DNA from: Rathayibacter oskolensis
Lineage (GTDB): Bacteria; Actinomycetota; Actinomycetes; Actinomycetales; Microbacteriaceae
Length of the DNA: 64,000 nt
NCBI RefSeq assembly: GCF_900177245.1
Contig: NZ_FXBM01000001.1
Location: 558,001 to 622,000, forward strand
Reading direction: 5' to 3'
The notes below the pieces were generated by a model. The model saw only the letters and a list, made by a program, of their open reading frames with translations, had not been told where the DNA came from and ran no database searches. Of the stretch, positions 8,411 to 17,813 are shown in pieces (within the stretch, counting starts at the first letter, position 1; each line of letters opens with the position of its first letter). A program made the translations under genes and the position numbers.

Positions 8411-8560
8411 CATACGTTCCGCATGTGTCGGCGGTGTTTCCCCGTCGGCACGTATGCGTGACGACATTATGCGGGCCCGAGAGCGCTCCAGCGCGCCGGA
8501 ACCGCACGGCTTGCGCTCCGCGCCGATCCGACCACGGAATAGTCCACCCCCTCCGGCGCT

Positions 8561-8566
8561 TAAGAT
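8561..8566 (+). promoter_or_regulatory. -10 box of the guaB promoter
   Basis: TAAGAT lies about 80 nt before the guaB start and gives a short untranslated leader that ends in an AAGGGG ribosome site. Confidence 0.5.
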
Positions 8567-8567
8567 T

Positions 8568-8598
8568 GAGCATCCGGGCCACTCGGGACCGGATGCCC
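8568..8598 (+). promoter_or_regulatory. Inverted repeat at the guaB transcription start
   Basis: GAGCATCCGGGCC and GGACCGGATGCCC pair over 13 positions with two mismatches around a 5-nt loop. The repeat covers the expected start site, so it may be an operator or a 5' hairpin of the guaB mRNA. Confidence 0.45.
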
Positions 8599-8636
8599 TC
8601 CCTCCTCCTCCCGGGCACCCGCGCGCGACCTCTTAA

Positions 8637-10148
<1,512 letters not shown>

Positions 10149-10212
10149 GGTTCGACTCTGGGGAGGGGTGGGCGGCGGGTTGTGATGGTGGCTTCTCGTC
10201 TGGTGAGGGGCC

Positions 10213-10304
10213 GGCGGCGGATCGCGATGGCGGCCCCTCTGCCCGATGGGCCTTCGGCCCATACGCCCACCACACCGGAGGGGCCGCCATCGCGATCCGC
10301 CGCC
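10213..10304. repeat. Large perfect inverted repeat with nested hairpin
   Basis: Two 27-nt arms (10213-10239 and 10278-10304) are exact reverse complements. The 38-nt loop itself contains ATGGGCC-TTC-GGCCCAT (10246-10262). The structure could terminate guaB transcription or extrude as a cruciform. Confidence 0.75.
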
Positions 10305-10500
10305 TCTCTCGGCAGCACAGCGAGGTCCTGAAGGCCGAGCGACGCAGCGCGAGCGAGGCGGAGCCTCGCCGCGACTGCGCCGGCTTGGGCAGCGCGAGCG
10401 GGCGGAGCCCGCCGCGACTGCGCCATCGCTTGCGCGCGGTGTTCGGGAGGAGCGGCTCCGAGGGGGAGCGCCGAACCGGTGATCCGCGTTCCAGCGGATC

Positions 10501-10646
10501 GGCGTGGCGCGGACGGGGGACGCTCTGCGGGACGTGACCATCTGTGGGAGCCGACTGCGGCCGTGCAACGAGCGCAGCGAGGCGCGCGGCCGGTCAGCAC
10601 CGCAGCGGCGTGGCGCGGACGGTGGACGCTCTGAGGGACGCGACCA
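10501..10646. repeat. Pair of 40-bp direct repeats
   Basis: The copies at 10501-10540 and 10607-10646 match at 37 of 40 positions and begin GGCGTGGCGCGGACGG. They lie 106 bp apart just upstream of guaB3. Confidence 0.7.
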
Positions 10647-10700
10647 CCTCGTCGGCCGACCGCGGGTGAGCGACGAGCGGAGCGAGGAGCGAGCCTCAAG

Positions 10701-10706
10701 TAAACT
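10701..10706 (+). promoter_or_regulatory. -10 box of a leaderless promoter (guaB3)
   Basis: TAAACT ends 7 nt before the ATG at 10714; there is no ribosome site. Confidence 0.65.
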
Positions 10707-10713
10707 CGGCCCC

Positions 10714-11832
10714 ATGGAGATCGAGATCGGGCGCGCCAAGCGCGCCCGCCGCGCGTACGCCTTCGACGACATCGCGGTCGTCCCGAGTCGCAGGACGCGT
10801 GACCCCGAGGTGGTGTCGGTCAAGTGGGCGATCGACGCGTACCAGTTCACGACTCCGATCCTCGCGGCGCCGATGGACTCGGTCGTGTCGCCGGCGACGG
10901 CGATCACCCTGGGCCGGTTGGGCGCACTGGGGGTCCTCGACCTCGAGGGGCTGTGGACGCGCTACGAGGACCCGGAGCCGCTGCTCGCCGAGATCCGGGA
11001 GCTGCCCGCCGAGCGTGCGACGCAGCGGATGCAGGAGATCTACTCCGAGTCGATCAAGCCCGAGCTGGTGACGGCGCGCCTGGCCGAGATCCGCGCGGCC
11101 GGCGTCACGGTCGCGGGGGCGCTCTCGCCGCAGCGCACCGCTGAGCTCCACCAGACGGTGGTCGACGCCGGTGTCGACGTGTTCGTCATCCGCGGGACCA
11201 CCGTGTCGGCCGAGCACGTCTCGCGCGACACGGAGCCGCTGAATCTCAAGAAGTTCATCTATGAGCTCGACGTCCCCGTGATCGTCGGAGGGGCGTCGAC
11301 CTACACGGCCGCACTGCACCTCATGCGCACGGGAGCGGCCGGCGTGCTCGTCGGCTTCGGCGGCGGCGCCGCGTCGACCACCAGGGCGACGCTCGGCATC
11401 CAGGCGCCGATGGCGACCGCGGTCGCCGATGTCGCCGGCGCTCGCCGCGACTACCTCGACGAGTCGGGCGGCCGCTACGTGCACGTCATCGCCGACGGCG
11501 GGCTGGGGACGTCGGGCGACATCGTGAAGGCCGTCGCCGTGGGTGCCGACGCCGTCATGCTCGGCTCCGCGCTCGCGCGGGCGACCGATGCGCCGGGCGG
11601 CGGCTGGCACTGGGGCCAGGAGGCTCACCACCAGCAGCTCCCGCGTGGCCGCCGGGTGCGCGTAGGCACCGTGGGCACGCTCGAGCAGGTCCTCTACGGC
11701 CCGGCGACCGACGCCGACGGCACGGCCAACCTCATCGGGGCGCTGCGCCGCTCGATGGCGACGACGGGCTACTCCGATCTCAAGGAGTTCCAGCGCGTCG
11801 AGGTCGTCGTCGCGCCGTACCAGCCCAGCTGA
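10714..11832 (+). CDS. guaB3: GuaB3-family IMP dehydrogenase-related protein
   Basis: This 372-aa TIM-barrel protein is the second IMPDH-like gene typical of actinobacteria. It begins MEIEIGRAKRARRAYAFDDI and lacks the CBS insert of guaB. It keeps phosphate-binding loops (IADGGLGTSGDIVKAVAVGA and AVMLGSALARATDAPGGG). At the catalytic-loop position it reads VGFGGGAASTTRATLGIQ, with no Cys where classical enzymes have SICTTR. The start is set by the -10 box 7 nt upstream and by homology; the frame stays open further upstream but only through repeat sequence. It may work on IMP or a related nucleotide. The exact reaction is not certain. Confidence 0.9.
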   Translation: MEIEIGRAKRARRAYAFDDIAVVPSRRTRDPEVVSVKWAIDAYQFTTPILAAPMDSVVSPATAITLGRLGALGVLDLEGLWTRYEDPEPLLAEIRELPAERATQRMQEIYSESIKPELVTARLAEIRAAGVTVAGALSPQRTAELHQTVVDAGVDVFVIRGTTVSAEHVSRDTEPLNLKKFIYELDVPVIVGGASTYTAALHLMRTGAAGVLVGFGGGAASTTRATLGIQAPMATAVADVAGARRDYLDESGGRYVHVIADGGLGTSGDIVKAVAVGADAVMLGSALARATDAPGGGWHWGQEAHHQQLPRGRRVRVGTVGTLEQVLYGPATDADGTANLIGALRRSMATTGYSDLKEFQRVEVVVAPYQPS

Positions 11833-12033
11833 CGCGTCACTCGAGGCGTCCTTCAACGGTCGAGGCGTCCCGGAGCAGCAGGCGCGGCCTCGACGTTTCG
11901 AGGACGCGTCGTCGGCGACGACTCCTGCGCGGGCCAGCAGGGGCGTCCAGGAGGAGCAGGTCGTCCGACCGCAGCGGGACGCCTCGCTGCTTCTCTGGCG
12001 GCGAACGGCCGCGAGGGGGCAGGGAGGCGGCCC

Positions 12034-12039
12034 TAAACT
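12034..12039 (+). promoter_or_regulatory. -10 box for the antiporter operon
   Basis: TAAACT lies 48 nt before the ATG at 12088, giving a short leader that ends in GGAG. Short TCGAGGCGTCC direct repeats and an inverted copy occupy the region upstream (11840-11990). Confidence 0.5.
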
Positions 12040-12087
12040 GAGAGGGTCCCCGAGGTAGGAGCGCCGTTCGGCGCGGATGGAGCACGC

Positions 12088-12606
12088 ATGGTCGAGGTCC
12101 GCAGGGTCAAGCTGCCCGGAGTGGGCGTCCTGCACACGTTCCTGACCGCGGACGGCGGGAAGGTGGGCGTGATCGCCCACCGCTCGGGTCACAGCGACCT
12201 GATCACGTTCGCCGAGGGCGACCAGGACGGCGCCAAGGTCTCCCTCCGACTCAGCGACGACGAGGCGCACACGCTCGCCGAGCTGCTCGGCGGCACCCAG
12301 ATCACGGAGTCGCTCACCGCTCTCGACCAGATCCCCGGCCTCTCGATCGACTGGTTCACGGTCGACTACGACGACCACATCGCCGGGCAGCAGCTCGGCA
12401 AGCCGGCCGACCGCGGCATCGTCGGCCTGACGGTCGTCGCCGTCGTGCGCGGCGACGCGGCCAACCCGGCACCGGCGCCCGACTTCCGCGTGTTCCCGGG
12501 TGACACCCTCGTGGTCGCGGGGAGCCCCGAGAAGGTCGCCAAGGCGTTCGCCTTCTTCCGCTCCGGCGTCTTCGCCAAGGCACCCGAGACGCCGCCCGGA
12601 GTCTGA
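12088..12606 (+). CDS. Cation:proton antiporter regulatory subunit (TrkA-C/KhtT-like)
   Basis: This 172-aa cytosolic protein is the regulatory partner of the antiporter encoded next. The N-terminal half (MVEVRRVKLPGVGVLHTFLT) resembles the KhtT amino-terminal domain. The C-terminal half is a TrkA-C/RCK-C ligand-binding fold (GIVGLTVVAVVRGDAANPAP, then FRVFPGDTLVVAGSPEKVAK). GGAG precedes the ATG with a 6-nt spacer. The antiporter gene starts 2 bp after its stop, so the pair forms an operon. By analogy with KhtTU it should gate K+/H+ exchange in response to pH or nucleotide. Confidence 0.88.
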   Translation: MVEVRRVKLPGVGVLHTFLTADGGKVGVIAHRSGHSDLITFAEGDQDGAKVSLRLSDDEAHTLAELLGGTQITESLTALDQIPGLSIDWFTVDYDDHIAGQQLGKPADRGIVGLTVVAVVRGDAANPAPAPDFRVFPGDTLVVAGSPEKVAKAFAFFRSGVFAKAPETPPGV

Positions 12607-12608
12607 GG

Positions 12609-14033
12609 ATGCACCACGGCGAAGACCTCATCGTCCTCGGCATCCTGTTCGTCATCGCCTATGTGCTCGGCCGCCTGGGTCGCACGATCGGACTCCCGGC
12701 GATCCCGATCTACATGGTGGTCGGGCTGCTCGCGAGCCCGAACTTCGAGTGGTTCCCGCTCGCGTTCGAATCGAGCTACATCGAGCTGACGGCCGTCTTC
12801 GGCCTGATCCTGCTGCTGTTCAACCTGGGGCTCGAGTTCGACCAGGACGAGTTCTTCGGCAACGCGGGCAGGCTGATCCTCTCCGGAGGCTCCTACATCG
12901 CCGTCAACATGGCGGTCGGCCTGGGGTTCGGCTTCCTGCTGGGCTGGGGGAGCCGGGAGGCGCTGATCATCGCGGGCATCACCGCGACGAGTTCGAGCGC
13001 GATCGTCACCAAGCTGCTCATCGAGCTCAAGCGCCTCGCCAACCCGGAGACGCCGATGATCCTGGGCGTCACGGTCGTCGAGGACATCTTCATCGCCGTC
13101 TACCTCGCCATCGTCTCGGTGGTGCTGTCCGGCGAGACCGAGCCGTGGCCGGTGATCCTGAAGCTGCTCGTCGCGTTCGCGTTCCTCGTCGTGATGTTCG
13201 CCGTCGCGCGCTGGGGTGGGCGGTTCGTCTCGCGGCTCTTCCGCACGCGCGACGACGAGCTGTTCACGATCCTCTTCTTCGGGCTCGCGATCCTCTTCGG
13301 CGGGATCGGCGAGATCCTCGGAGTGACCGACGCGATCGGGGCCTTCCTCATCGGGCTGGTCATCGGGGCGACGCGCTACCGGGCGCGGGTCGAGCAGATC
13401 GCCATTCCCCTCCGCGACGTGTTCGGCGCCTTCTTCTTCGTCAACTTCGGCCTCGGGCTCGACCCGAGCGCCTTCCCGGACGTCGTCGTCCCGGTGCTCG
13501 TGGCCGCCGTCATGACCATCGTGCTCAACCTCGGAGCGGGGCAGTTCGTCGCCTGGCTCAACAAGCTCGGCCCGCGGGCGGGTCTCAACGCGGCCTTCAT
13601 CCTGCACAACCGCGGCGAGTTCGCCCTGATCCTCGCGACGCTGTCGCTCTCGGCCGGGCTGGACGAGCGGATCCAGCCCTTCGCGGGTCTCTACGTCCTG
13701 GTGATGGCGATCGTCGGCCCGATCCTCGCGTCGCGGTCCGAGAGCATCGGGCAGTTCCTCTCGCGACGGCGCCGCCGACCGGCGCCGGCCGGCCGCGAGG
13801 CGATGGCGGACGAGGACTTCGCGCTCGTCGAGGCCGCGATGTCGGGTGCGGGCCCGGAGGAGTCGCCCGCGCAGACCGGCAGCACTCCCGTCCCCGCCCG
13901 CCCGATCGAGCGCGACGAGCTCGACGACGAGTTCCCGGATCCGATGCGGCAGGCGCTGATCGACCAGGCAATGCAGCAGTCCGACGGGGTCGACGGCGAC
14001 CGGCCGCGGCGCCCTCGCGAGCCCGACTACTGA
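12609..14033 (+). CDS. Cation:proton antiporter, CPA2/KhtU-KefB type
   Basis: The 474-aa integral membrane protein has about twelve hydrophobic segments over residues 5-385. Family features are LPAIPIYMVVGLLASPNFEW, the glutamate-rich FGLILLLFNLGLEFDQDEF, the core motif GITATSSSAIVTKLLIELKR and GVTDAIGAFLIGLVIGATR. The C-terminal 90 residues are hydrophilic and acidic (ERDELDDEFPDPMRQALIDQ) without an RCK domain of their own; that function is supplied by the preceding protein. The exchanged ion is probably K+ for H+, inferred from the KhtT-like partner. Confidence 0.9.
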   Translation: MHHGEDLIVLGILFVIAYVLGRLGRTIGLPAIPIYMVVGLLASPNFEWFPLAFESSYIELTAVFGLILLLFNLGLEFDQDEFFGNAGRLILSGGSYIAVNMAVGLGFGFLLGWGSREALIIAGITATSSSAIVTKLLIELKRLANPETPMILGVTVVEDIFIAVYLAIVSVVLSGETEPWPVILKLLVAFAFLVVMFAVARWGGRFVSRLFRTRDDELFTILFFGLAILFGGIGEILGVTDAIGAFLIGLVIGATRYRARVEQIAIPLRDVFGAFFFVNFGLGLDPSAFPDVVVPVLVAAVMTIVLNLGAGQFVAWLNKLGPRAGLNAAFILHNRGEFALILATLSLSAGLDERIQPFAGLYVLVMAIVGPILASRSESIGQFLSRRRRRPAPAGREAMADEDFALVEAAMSGAGPEESPAQTGSTPVPARPIERDELDDEFPDPMRQALIDQAMQQSDGVDGDRPRRPREPDY

Positions 14034-14060
14034 TCCCCGGGAGCTCCCACACTCACGGGC

Positions 14061-14066
14061 TAGGCT
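14061..14066 (+). promoter_or_regulatory. -10 box for the SURF1 gene
   Basis: TAGGCT lies 49 nt before the ATG at 14116; GCGAGGGACGA precedes the start. Confidence 0.45.
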
Positions 14067-14115
14067 TCCTCGGGTCCGTCGCCCGGCGCGCGGACTCGGC
14101 ACGAGCGAGGGACGA

Positions 14116-14919
14116 ATGACGCAGAGCACGGTCTGGCAGATCGCCAGGAGACCGCGGTGGATCGGCGCCCTCGTGCTCGCCCTGGTCGTCGCCGGTCTCT
14201 TCGCCGCGCTCGGTCAGTGGCAGATCGGGCGCGCGGTCGATGCCGCCGCACCCGACAGCGGCGTCTCCGAGACGGTGCTGCCGCTCGACGACGTCGCCGC
14301 CCCCTCGCGGCCGATCGCGGCCACCGCCGACGGGCAGCGCGTGGAGGTCGACTCGGTGATCGTCCCCGGCGGAGCAGAGATCCTCGGCGGCCGCCTGAAC
14401 GGGGGCGAGGCGGGCTGGTGGGTGATCGCGCGGACGCGTGCCGCCTCCGCCGACCTCGTCGTCGCCTACGGCTGGACCCGGGACGAGGGGCAGGCGCAGC
14501 GCGTCGCCGACCGGCTGAACACGGGCGCCGAAGCGGTTCCGACCGCCGTCACGGGTCGCCTCGTCGCGAACGAGGCGGCCGAGGCGCCAGAGGCGGGCGT
14601 GGATCCGATGACGCTCACCGCGCTCTCGATCCCCGCCCTGATCAACCGCTGGCCCGACCCTCCCGAGGACGTCTACCAGGGCTACGTCGTCGTCGACGAG
14701 CCGGTGGACGGCCTCGAGGCGATCGACTCGCCCGCCCGGCAGAGCGACGCGTCGCTGAACTGGCTGAACGTCTTCTACGCGATCGAGTGGGTCGTGTTCG
14801 CGGGGTTCGCGCTCTACCTCTGGTACCGACTCGTCCGCGACGCCTGGGAGCGCGAAGCCGAGGAGGCGCTCGAGGCGGAGGAGCTCGCCCGCGCCGCCGC
14901 TCCGTCCCGCGCACCGTAA
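14116..14919 (+). CDS. SURF1-family cytochrome oxidase assembly protein
   Basis: SURF1 proteins help insert cofactors into cytochrome c oxidase. The 267-aa product has one N-terminal membrane helix (WIGALVLALVVAGLFAALGQW, about residues 15-35) with the family GQWQIGR motif. A large extracytoplasmic domain follows, with GWWVIARTRAASADLVVAYG and YVVVDEPVDGLEAIDSPARQ. A second helix comes near residue 215-235 (LNVFYAIEWVVFAGFALYLW). The C-terminal tail is acidic. Its stop codon TAA forms part of the -10 box of the next gene. Confidence 0.92.
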   Translation: MTQSTVWQIARRPRWIGALVLALVVAGLFAALGQWQIGRAVDAAAPDSGVSETVLPLDDVAAPSRPIAATADGQRVEVDSVIVPGGAEILGGRLNGGEAGWWVIARTRAASADLVVAYGWTRDEGQAQRVADRLNTGAEAVPTAVTGRLVANEAAEAPEAGVDPMTLTALSIPALINRWPDPPEDVYQGYVVVDEPVDGLEAIDSPARQSDASLNWLNVFYAIEWVVFAGFALYLWYRLVRDAWEREAEEALEAEELARAAAPSRAP

Positions 14920-14922
14920 ACT
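14917..14922 (+). promoter_or_regulatory. -10 box of a leaderless promoter overlapping the SURF1 stop codon
   Basis: TAAACT begins with the SURF1 stop TAA and ends 7 nt before the ATG at 14930. Confidence 0.6.
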
Positions 14923-14929
14923 GGTCGTC

Positions 14930-15412
14930 ATGCCCCTCGAGCCCAAGCCCGCGCAGTTCCCTGCGATCCGGAGCGCTCTGCGCTTCTACCGGGTGACCTC
15001 GATCATCACCGGCGTGATGCTCCTCCTGCTCTGCGCGGAGATGCTGCTGAAGTACGTGTTCCACCTCGAGCTGTTCGCCTTCGGCCAGCAGGGGCTCGTG
15101 CACTTCGCCCCCATGTACGAGGTGCCCGGCGGCGAGTGGAAGTCGAGCGGGACCGGCGCGAACGTCTCGACCGGCATCCTGATCGCCCACGGCTGGTTCT
15201 ACGTCGTCTACCTGTTCTCGGACTTCCGGCTCTGGAGCCTGATGCGCTGGCCCTTCTCGCGGTTCATCCTGATCGCGCTCGGCGGCGTGGTGCCGACCCT
15301 CTCCTTCTTCGTCGAGACGCGCATCGCCCGCGAGGTCGAGCAGTACCTCGATCGTCGCACCGCCGGAACCGATCCCAAGACCCCGACCGACTCCGTGGAG
15401 GCCCCCCATTAG
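14930..15412 (+). CDS. DUF3817 family membrane protein
   Basis: This 160-aa protein is predicted to have three membrane helices ([57 protein letters not shown]) and the [14 protein letters not shown] motif of DUF3817 proteins. Its function is unknown. Placement between SURF1 and guaA is common in Microbacteriaceae. The start is leaderless. The last bases carry a GGAGG at 15397-15401 that serves as the ribosome site of guaA. Confidence 0.85.
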   Translation: MPLEPKPAQFPAIRSALRFYRVTSIITGVMLLLLCAEMLLKYVFHLELFAFGQQGLVHFAPMYEVPGGEWKSSGTGANVSTGILIAHGWFYVVYLFSDFRLWSLMRWPFSRFILIALGGVVPTLSFFVETRIAREVEQYLDRRTAGTDPKTPTDSVEAPH

Positions 15413-17024
15413 CGAGCAGCAGTCCGGCCCCGAGCACCGTGGGGCCGCCCAGCCGCACCTGGCAGCCCAGCCCGTCCTCGTCGTCGACTTCGGTGCCCAG
15501 TACGCGCAGCTGATCGCGCGGCGCGTGCGCGAGGCGAACGTCTACTCCGAGATCGTGCCCTCGAACACGACCGCCGCCGAGATCGCGGCCAAGTCTCCGG
15601 TGGGCATCATCCTCTCCGGAGGCCCTTCCAGCGTCTACGAGGAGGGGGCGCCGCAGCTCGACCCGGCCATCTTCGACCTCGGCGTGCCCGTCCTCGGCAT
15701 CTGCTACGGCTTCCAGGTCATGGCCAAGACCCTCGGCGGAGAGGTCGCCAACACCGGGCTCCGCGAGTACGGCGCGACCGACGCGGCCGTCTCCTCCGAC
15801 GGGGGCGTCCTGCTCGGCGACCAGCCGGCCGACCAGACGGTGTGGATGAGCCACGGCGACTCGGTCGCCAAGGCGCCGGAGGGCTTCGAGGTCCTCGCGT
15901 CGACGACCTCCACTCCGGTCGCGGCGTTCGGCAGCGACGAGCGGCGGCTCTACGGGGTGCAGTGGCACCCCGAGGTGAAGCACACCGCCTACGGGCAGGC
16001 CGTGATCGAGAACTTCCTCCACCGCGCGGCCGGCATCCCCGCGGACTGGAACTCCTCCAACGTGATCGACGACCAGGTCGCGGTCATCCGCGAGCAGGTC
16101 GGGTCGGGCCGGGTCATCTGCGGTCTCTCCGGAGGCGTCGACTCCGCCGTCGCCGCCGCCATCGTCCACCGCGCGGTCGGCGACCAGCTGACCTGCGTCT
16201 TCGTCGACCACGGCCTGCTCCGCAAGGGCGAGCGCCGCCAGGTCGAGGAGGACTACGTCGCCGCGACGGGCGTCCGCCTGGTCACCGTCGACGCGCGCGA
16301 GCAGTTCCTCGACGCGCTCGCCGGCGTCAGCGACCCGGAGCAGAAGCGCAAGATCATCGGTCGCGAGTTCATCCGCAGCTTCGAGGGCGCCGCCGAGGCG
16401 CTCGTCCTCGAGGCGAAGGGAGAGGGGGAGTCGATCGGCTTCCTCGTCCAGGGCACGCTCTACCCCGACGTGGTCGAGTCCGGCGGCGGGACCGGCACCG
16501 CCAACATCAAGTCGCACCACAACGTCGGCGGCCTCCCCGAAGACCTGCAGTTCGCGCTCGTCGAGCCGCTGCGCACACTGTTCAAGGACGAGGTGCGCGC
16601 GATCGGACGCGAGCTCGGCCTGCCGGAGGTCATCGTCGGCCGCCAGCCGTTCCCCGGACCGGGACTCGGGATCCGCATCGTGGGCGAGGTCACGCAGGAG
16701 CGGCTCGAGCTGCTCCAGGACGCCGACGCGATCGTCCGCGCCGAGCTCACCGCAGCCGGCCTCGACTCCGAGATCTGGCAGTGCCCGGTCGTGCTGCTCG
16801 CCGACGTCCGCTCGGTCGGCGTGCAGGGCGACGGACGCACCTACGGCCACCCGATCGTGCTGCGACCCGTCTCCTCCGAGGACGCGATGACCGCCGACTG
16901 GACGCGCCTGCCCTACGACCTGCTCGCCCGCATCTCCAACCGCATCACCAACGAGGTGAGCGGGGTGAACCGCGTGGTACTCGACGTGACTTCGAAGCCC
17001 CCGGGCACCATCGAGTGGGAGTGA
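15408..17024 (+). CDS. guaA: GMP synthase (glutamine-hydrolysing), probable ATT start
   Basis: This enzyme converts XMP to GMP with ATP and glutamine. The N-terminal class I amidotransferase domain starts with [20 protein letters not shown] and has the nucleophile in GICYGF and the His-Glu pair in [11 protein letters not shown]. The ATP-pyrophosphatase domain has the P-loop [19 protein letters not shown], and the C-terminal dimerisation domain ends [10 protein letters not shown]. No ATG, GTG or TTG occurs before residue 40. An in-frame ATT at 15408 sits 6 nt after GGAGG and gives a normal full-length 538-aa protein. It overlaps the previous stop codon by 5 bp. GTG at 15525 would delete the first strand and the glutamine-site loop. 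Confidence 0.93.
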   Translation: MSEQQSGPEHRGAAQPHLAAQPVLVVDFGAQYAQLIARRVREANVYSEIVPSNTTAAEIAAKSPVGIILSGGPSSVYEEGAPQLDPAIFDLGVPVLGICYGFQVMAKTLGGEVANTGLREYGATDAAVSSDGGVLLGDQPADQTVWMSHGDSVAKAPEGFEVLASTTSTPVAAFGSDERRLYGVQWHPEVKHTAYGQAVIENFLHRAAGIPADWNSSNVIDDQVAVIREQVGSGRVICGLSGGVDSAVAAAIVHRAVGDQLTCVFVDHGLLRKGERRQVEEDYVAATGVRLVTVDAREQFLDALAGVSDPEQKRKIIGREFIRSFEGAAEALVLEAKGEGESIGFLVQGTLYPDVVESGGGTGTANIKSHHNVGGLPEDLQFALVEPLRTLFKDEVRAIGRELGLPEVIVGRQPFPGPGLGIRIVGEVTQERLELLQDADAIVRAELTAAGLDSEIWQCPVVLLADVRSVGVQGDGRTYGHPIVLRPVSSEDAMTADWTRLPYDLLARISNRITNEVSGVNRVVLDVTSKPPGTIEWE

Positions 17025-17126
17025 CGCGGTCCTCCGCACGGTCATCTGCGGCGTTGTCGTCGGTCGCCGTAGCTCCGCTACGCCTCCCTCCTCCGCCTTG
17101 CAGCTGACCGCACGGAGGACCGCGTC
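17023..17126. repeat. 22-bp inverted repeat overlapping the guaA stop
   Basis: GACGCGGTCCTCCG at 17023 pairs with its complement ending at 17126; 20 of 22 positions match, with a 60-bp loop. It may act as a terminator for guaA. Confidence 0.6.
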
Positions 17127-17438
17127 CTGCGCGAGGGTGTCGTCGGTCGACGTTGCTCCGCGGGGCCTCTTCCTTCGCCTCGTAGTTGAGCGCAGGAGTG
17201 TCGCGCTGGGCTCCGCGGCAGGGGTCGGCCTCGGTGCTGGGCCGGCGGGGTGGTGTGCGATCCGCTGGCGATGAGGGCGCGATCGGATCGCCCGTTCTGC
17301 CGCGCGGGACTCGGTGGGAGGCGGCGATCGCCTGCGGATCGCACCGGCGCCTGCGGATCGCACCAGCGCCTGCGGATCGTGCGGACGGGAAGGCCGCGCA
17401 CCCGGCCGAAGCCTGCGCGCGAGGGGCGGCGACGGCTC
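17025..17438. other. Gene-free region between convergent genes, rich in repeats
   Basis: The 414 bp between guaA and the convergent gene at 17439 contain a 22-bp inverted repeat (17023-17044 with 17105-17126, 20 matches), a diverged copy of a GTCGTCGGTCGnCG...GCTCCG block, and three tandem 19-bp repeats (17329-17385). No gene is supported. Confidence 0.7.
17329..17385. repeat. Three tandem 19-bp repeats
   Basis: CGCCTGCGGATCGCACCGG occurs three times head to tail at 17329, 17348 and 17367, the last copy diverging at its end. A related 19-bp-period repeat lies at 43933-43967 in opposite orientation. Confidence 0.75.
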
Positions 17439-17801
17439 CTAGACCGGGGTGTCCAGCACGCCGACGAAGCGGGTGCCGATGCCGTCGTACTCGTCGCGGC
17501 GGTGCGCCTCCGGGTGGTGGGGCCACTCGTCGGGGGAGTGGTCCTCGCAGACGAGGAACGTGAACTCGGGCCACCACTTCTTCGGCCGGGCGGCCTCGGA
17601 GCGGCCGCAGAGCACGCAGTCCAGCGTCACCCAGACCGGGCGCCCGCCCGTGCGGTTCTCGCGCGACTGCACCAGCCAGGCCGGCGGCTCCTGCTCGAGC
17701 GCGACCAGATCGTCCTCGGAGAGGCGAGCGGGCAGACCGTGCCTCGTCGCCATCTCGACGGGGATGTCGAGACGCTGGGAGGCCTCGCGTCGCGTGATCA
17801 T
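17439..17801 (-). CDS. Hypothetical protein with possible zinc site (120 aa)
   Basis: I do not recognise this 120-aa protein. The N-terminus (MITRREASQRLDIPVEMATR) looks like a short helix-turn-helix or coiled region. The middle holds a CxxC motif (VTLDCVLCGRSEAARPKKWW) and later FLVCEDHSPDEWPHHPEAHR, so Cys and His residues could bind zinc. There is no signal peptide or membrane helix. The ATG is 6 nt behind a TAAAGT box. It converges with guaA. Confidence 0.7.
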   Translation of the reverse strand: MITRREASQRLDIPVEMATRHGLPARLSEDDLVALEQEPPAWLVQSRENRTGGRPVWVTLDCVLCGRSEAARPKKWWPEFTFLVCEDHSPDEWPHHPEAHRRDEYDGIGTRFVGVLDTPV

Positions 17802-17807
17802 CGAGCC

Positions 17808-17813
17808 ACTTTA
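17808..17813 (-). promoter_or_regulatory. -10 box of a leaderless promoter overlapping an upstream stop codon
   Basis: On the minus strand TAAAGT ends 6 nt before the ATG at 17801. Its TAA is also the stop codon of the gene at 17811-18845. Confidence 0.6.

Larger units (their letters stand above)
10149..10713. other. Gene-free region with nested inverted and direct repeats
   Basis: The 565 bp between guaB and guaB3 hold a 27-bp perfect inverted repeat (10213-10239 with 10278-10304), two copies of a 36-38-bp element (10344-10381 and 10389-10424) and two copies of a 40-bp element differing at three positions (10501-10540 and 10607-10646). GAGCGnAGCGAGG-type words recur. I see no convincing gene. 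The guaB3 promoter is at its end. Confidence 0.7.

Noticed and set aside
15525-17024. guaA starting at GTG 15525
   Set aside because: This start would remove the first strand and part of the glutaminase active site; the ATT at 15408 with GGAGG explains the full protein.
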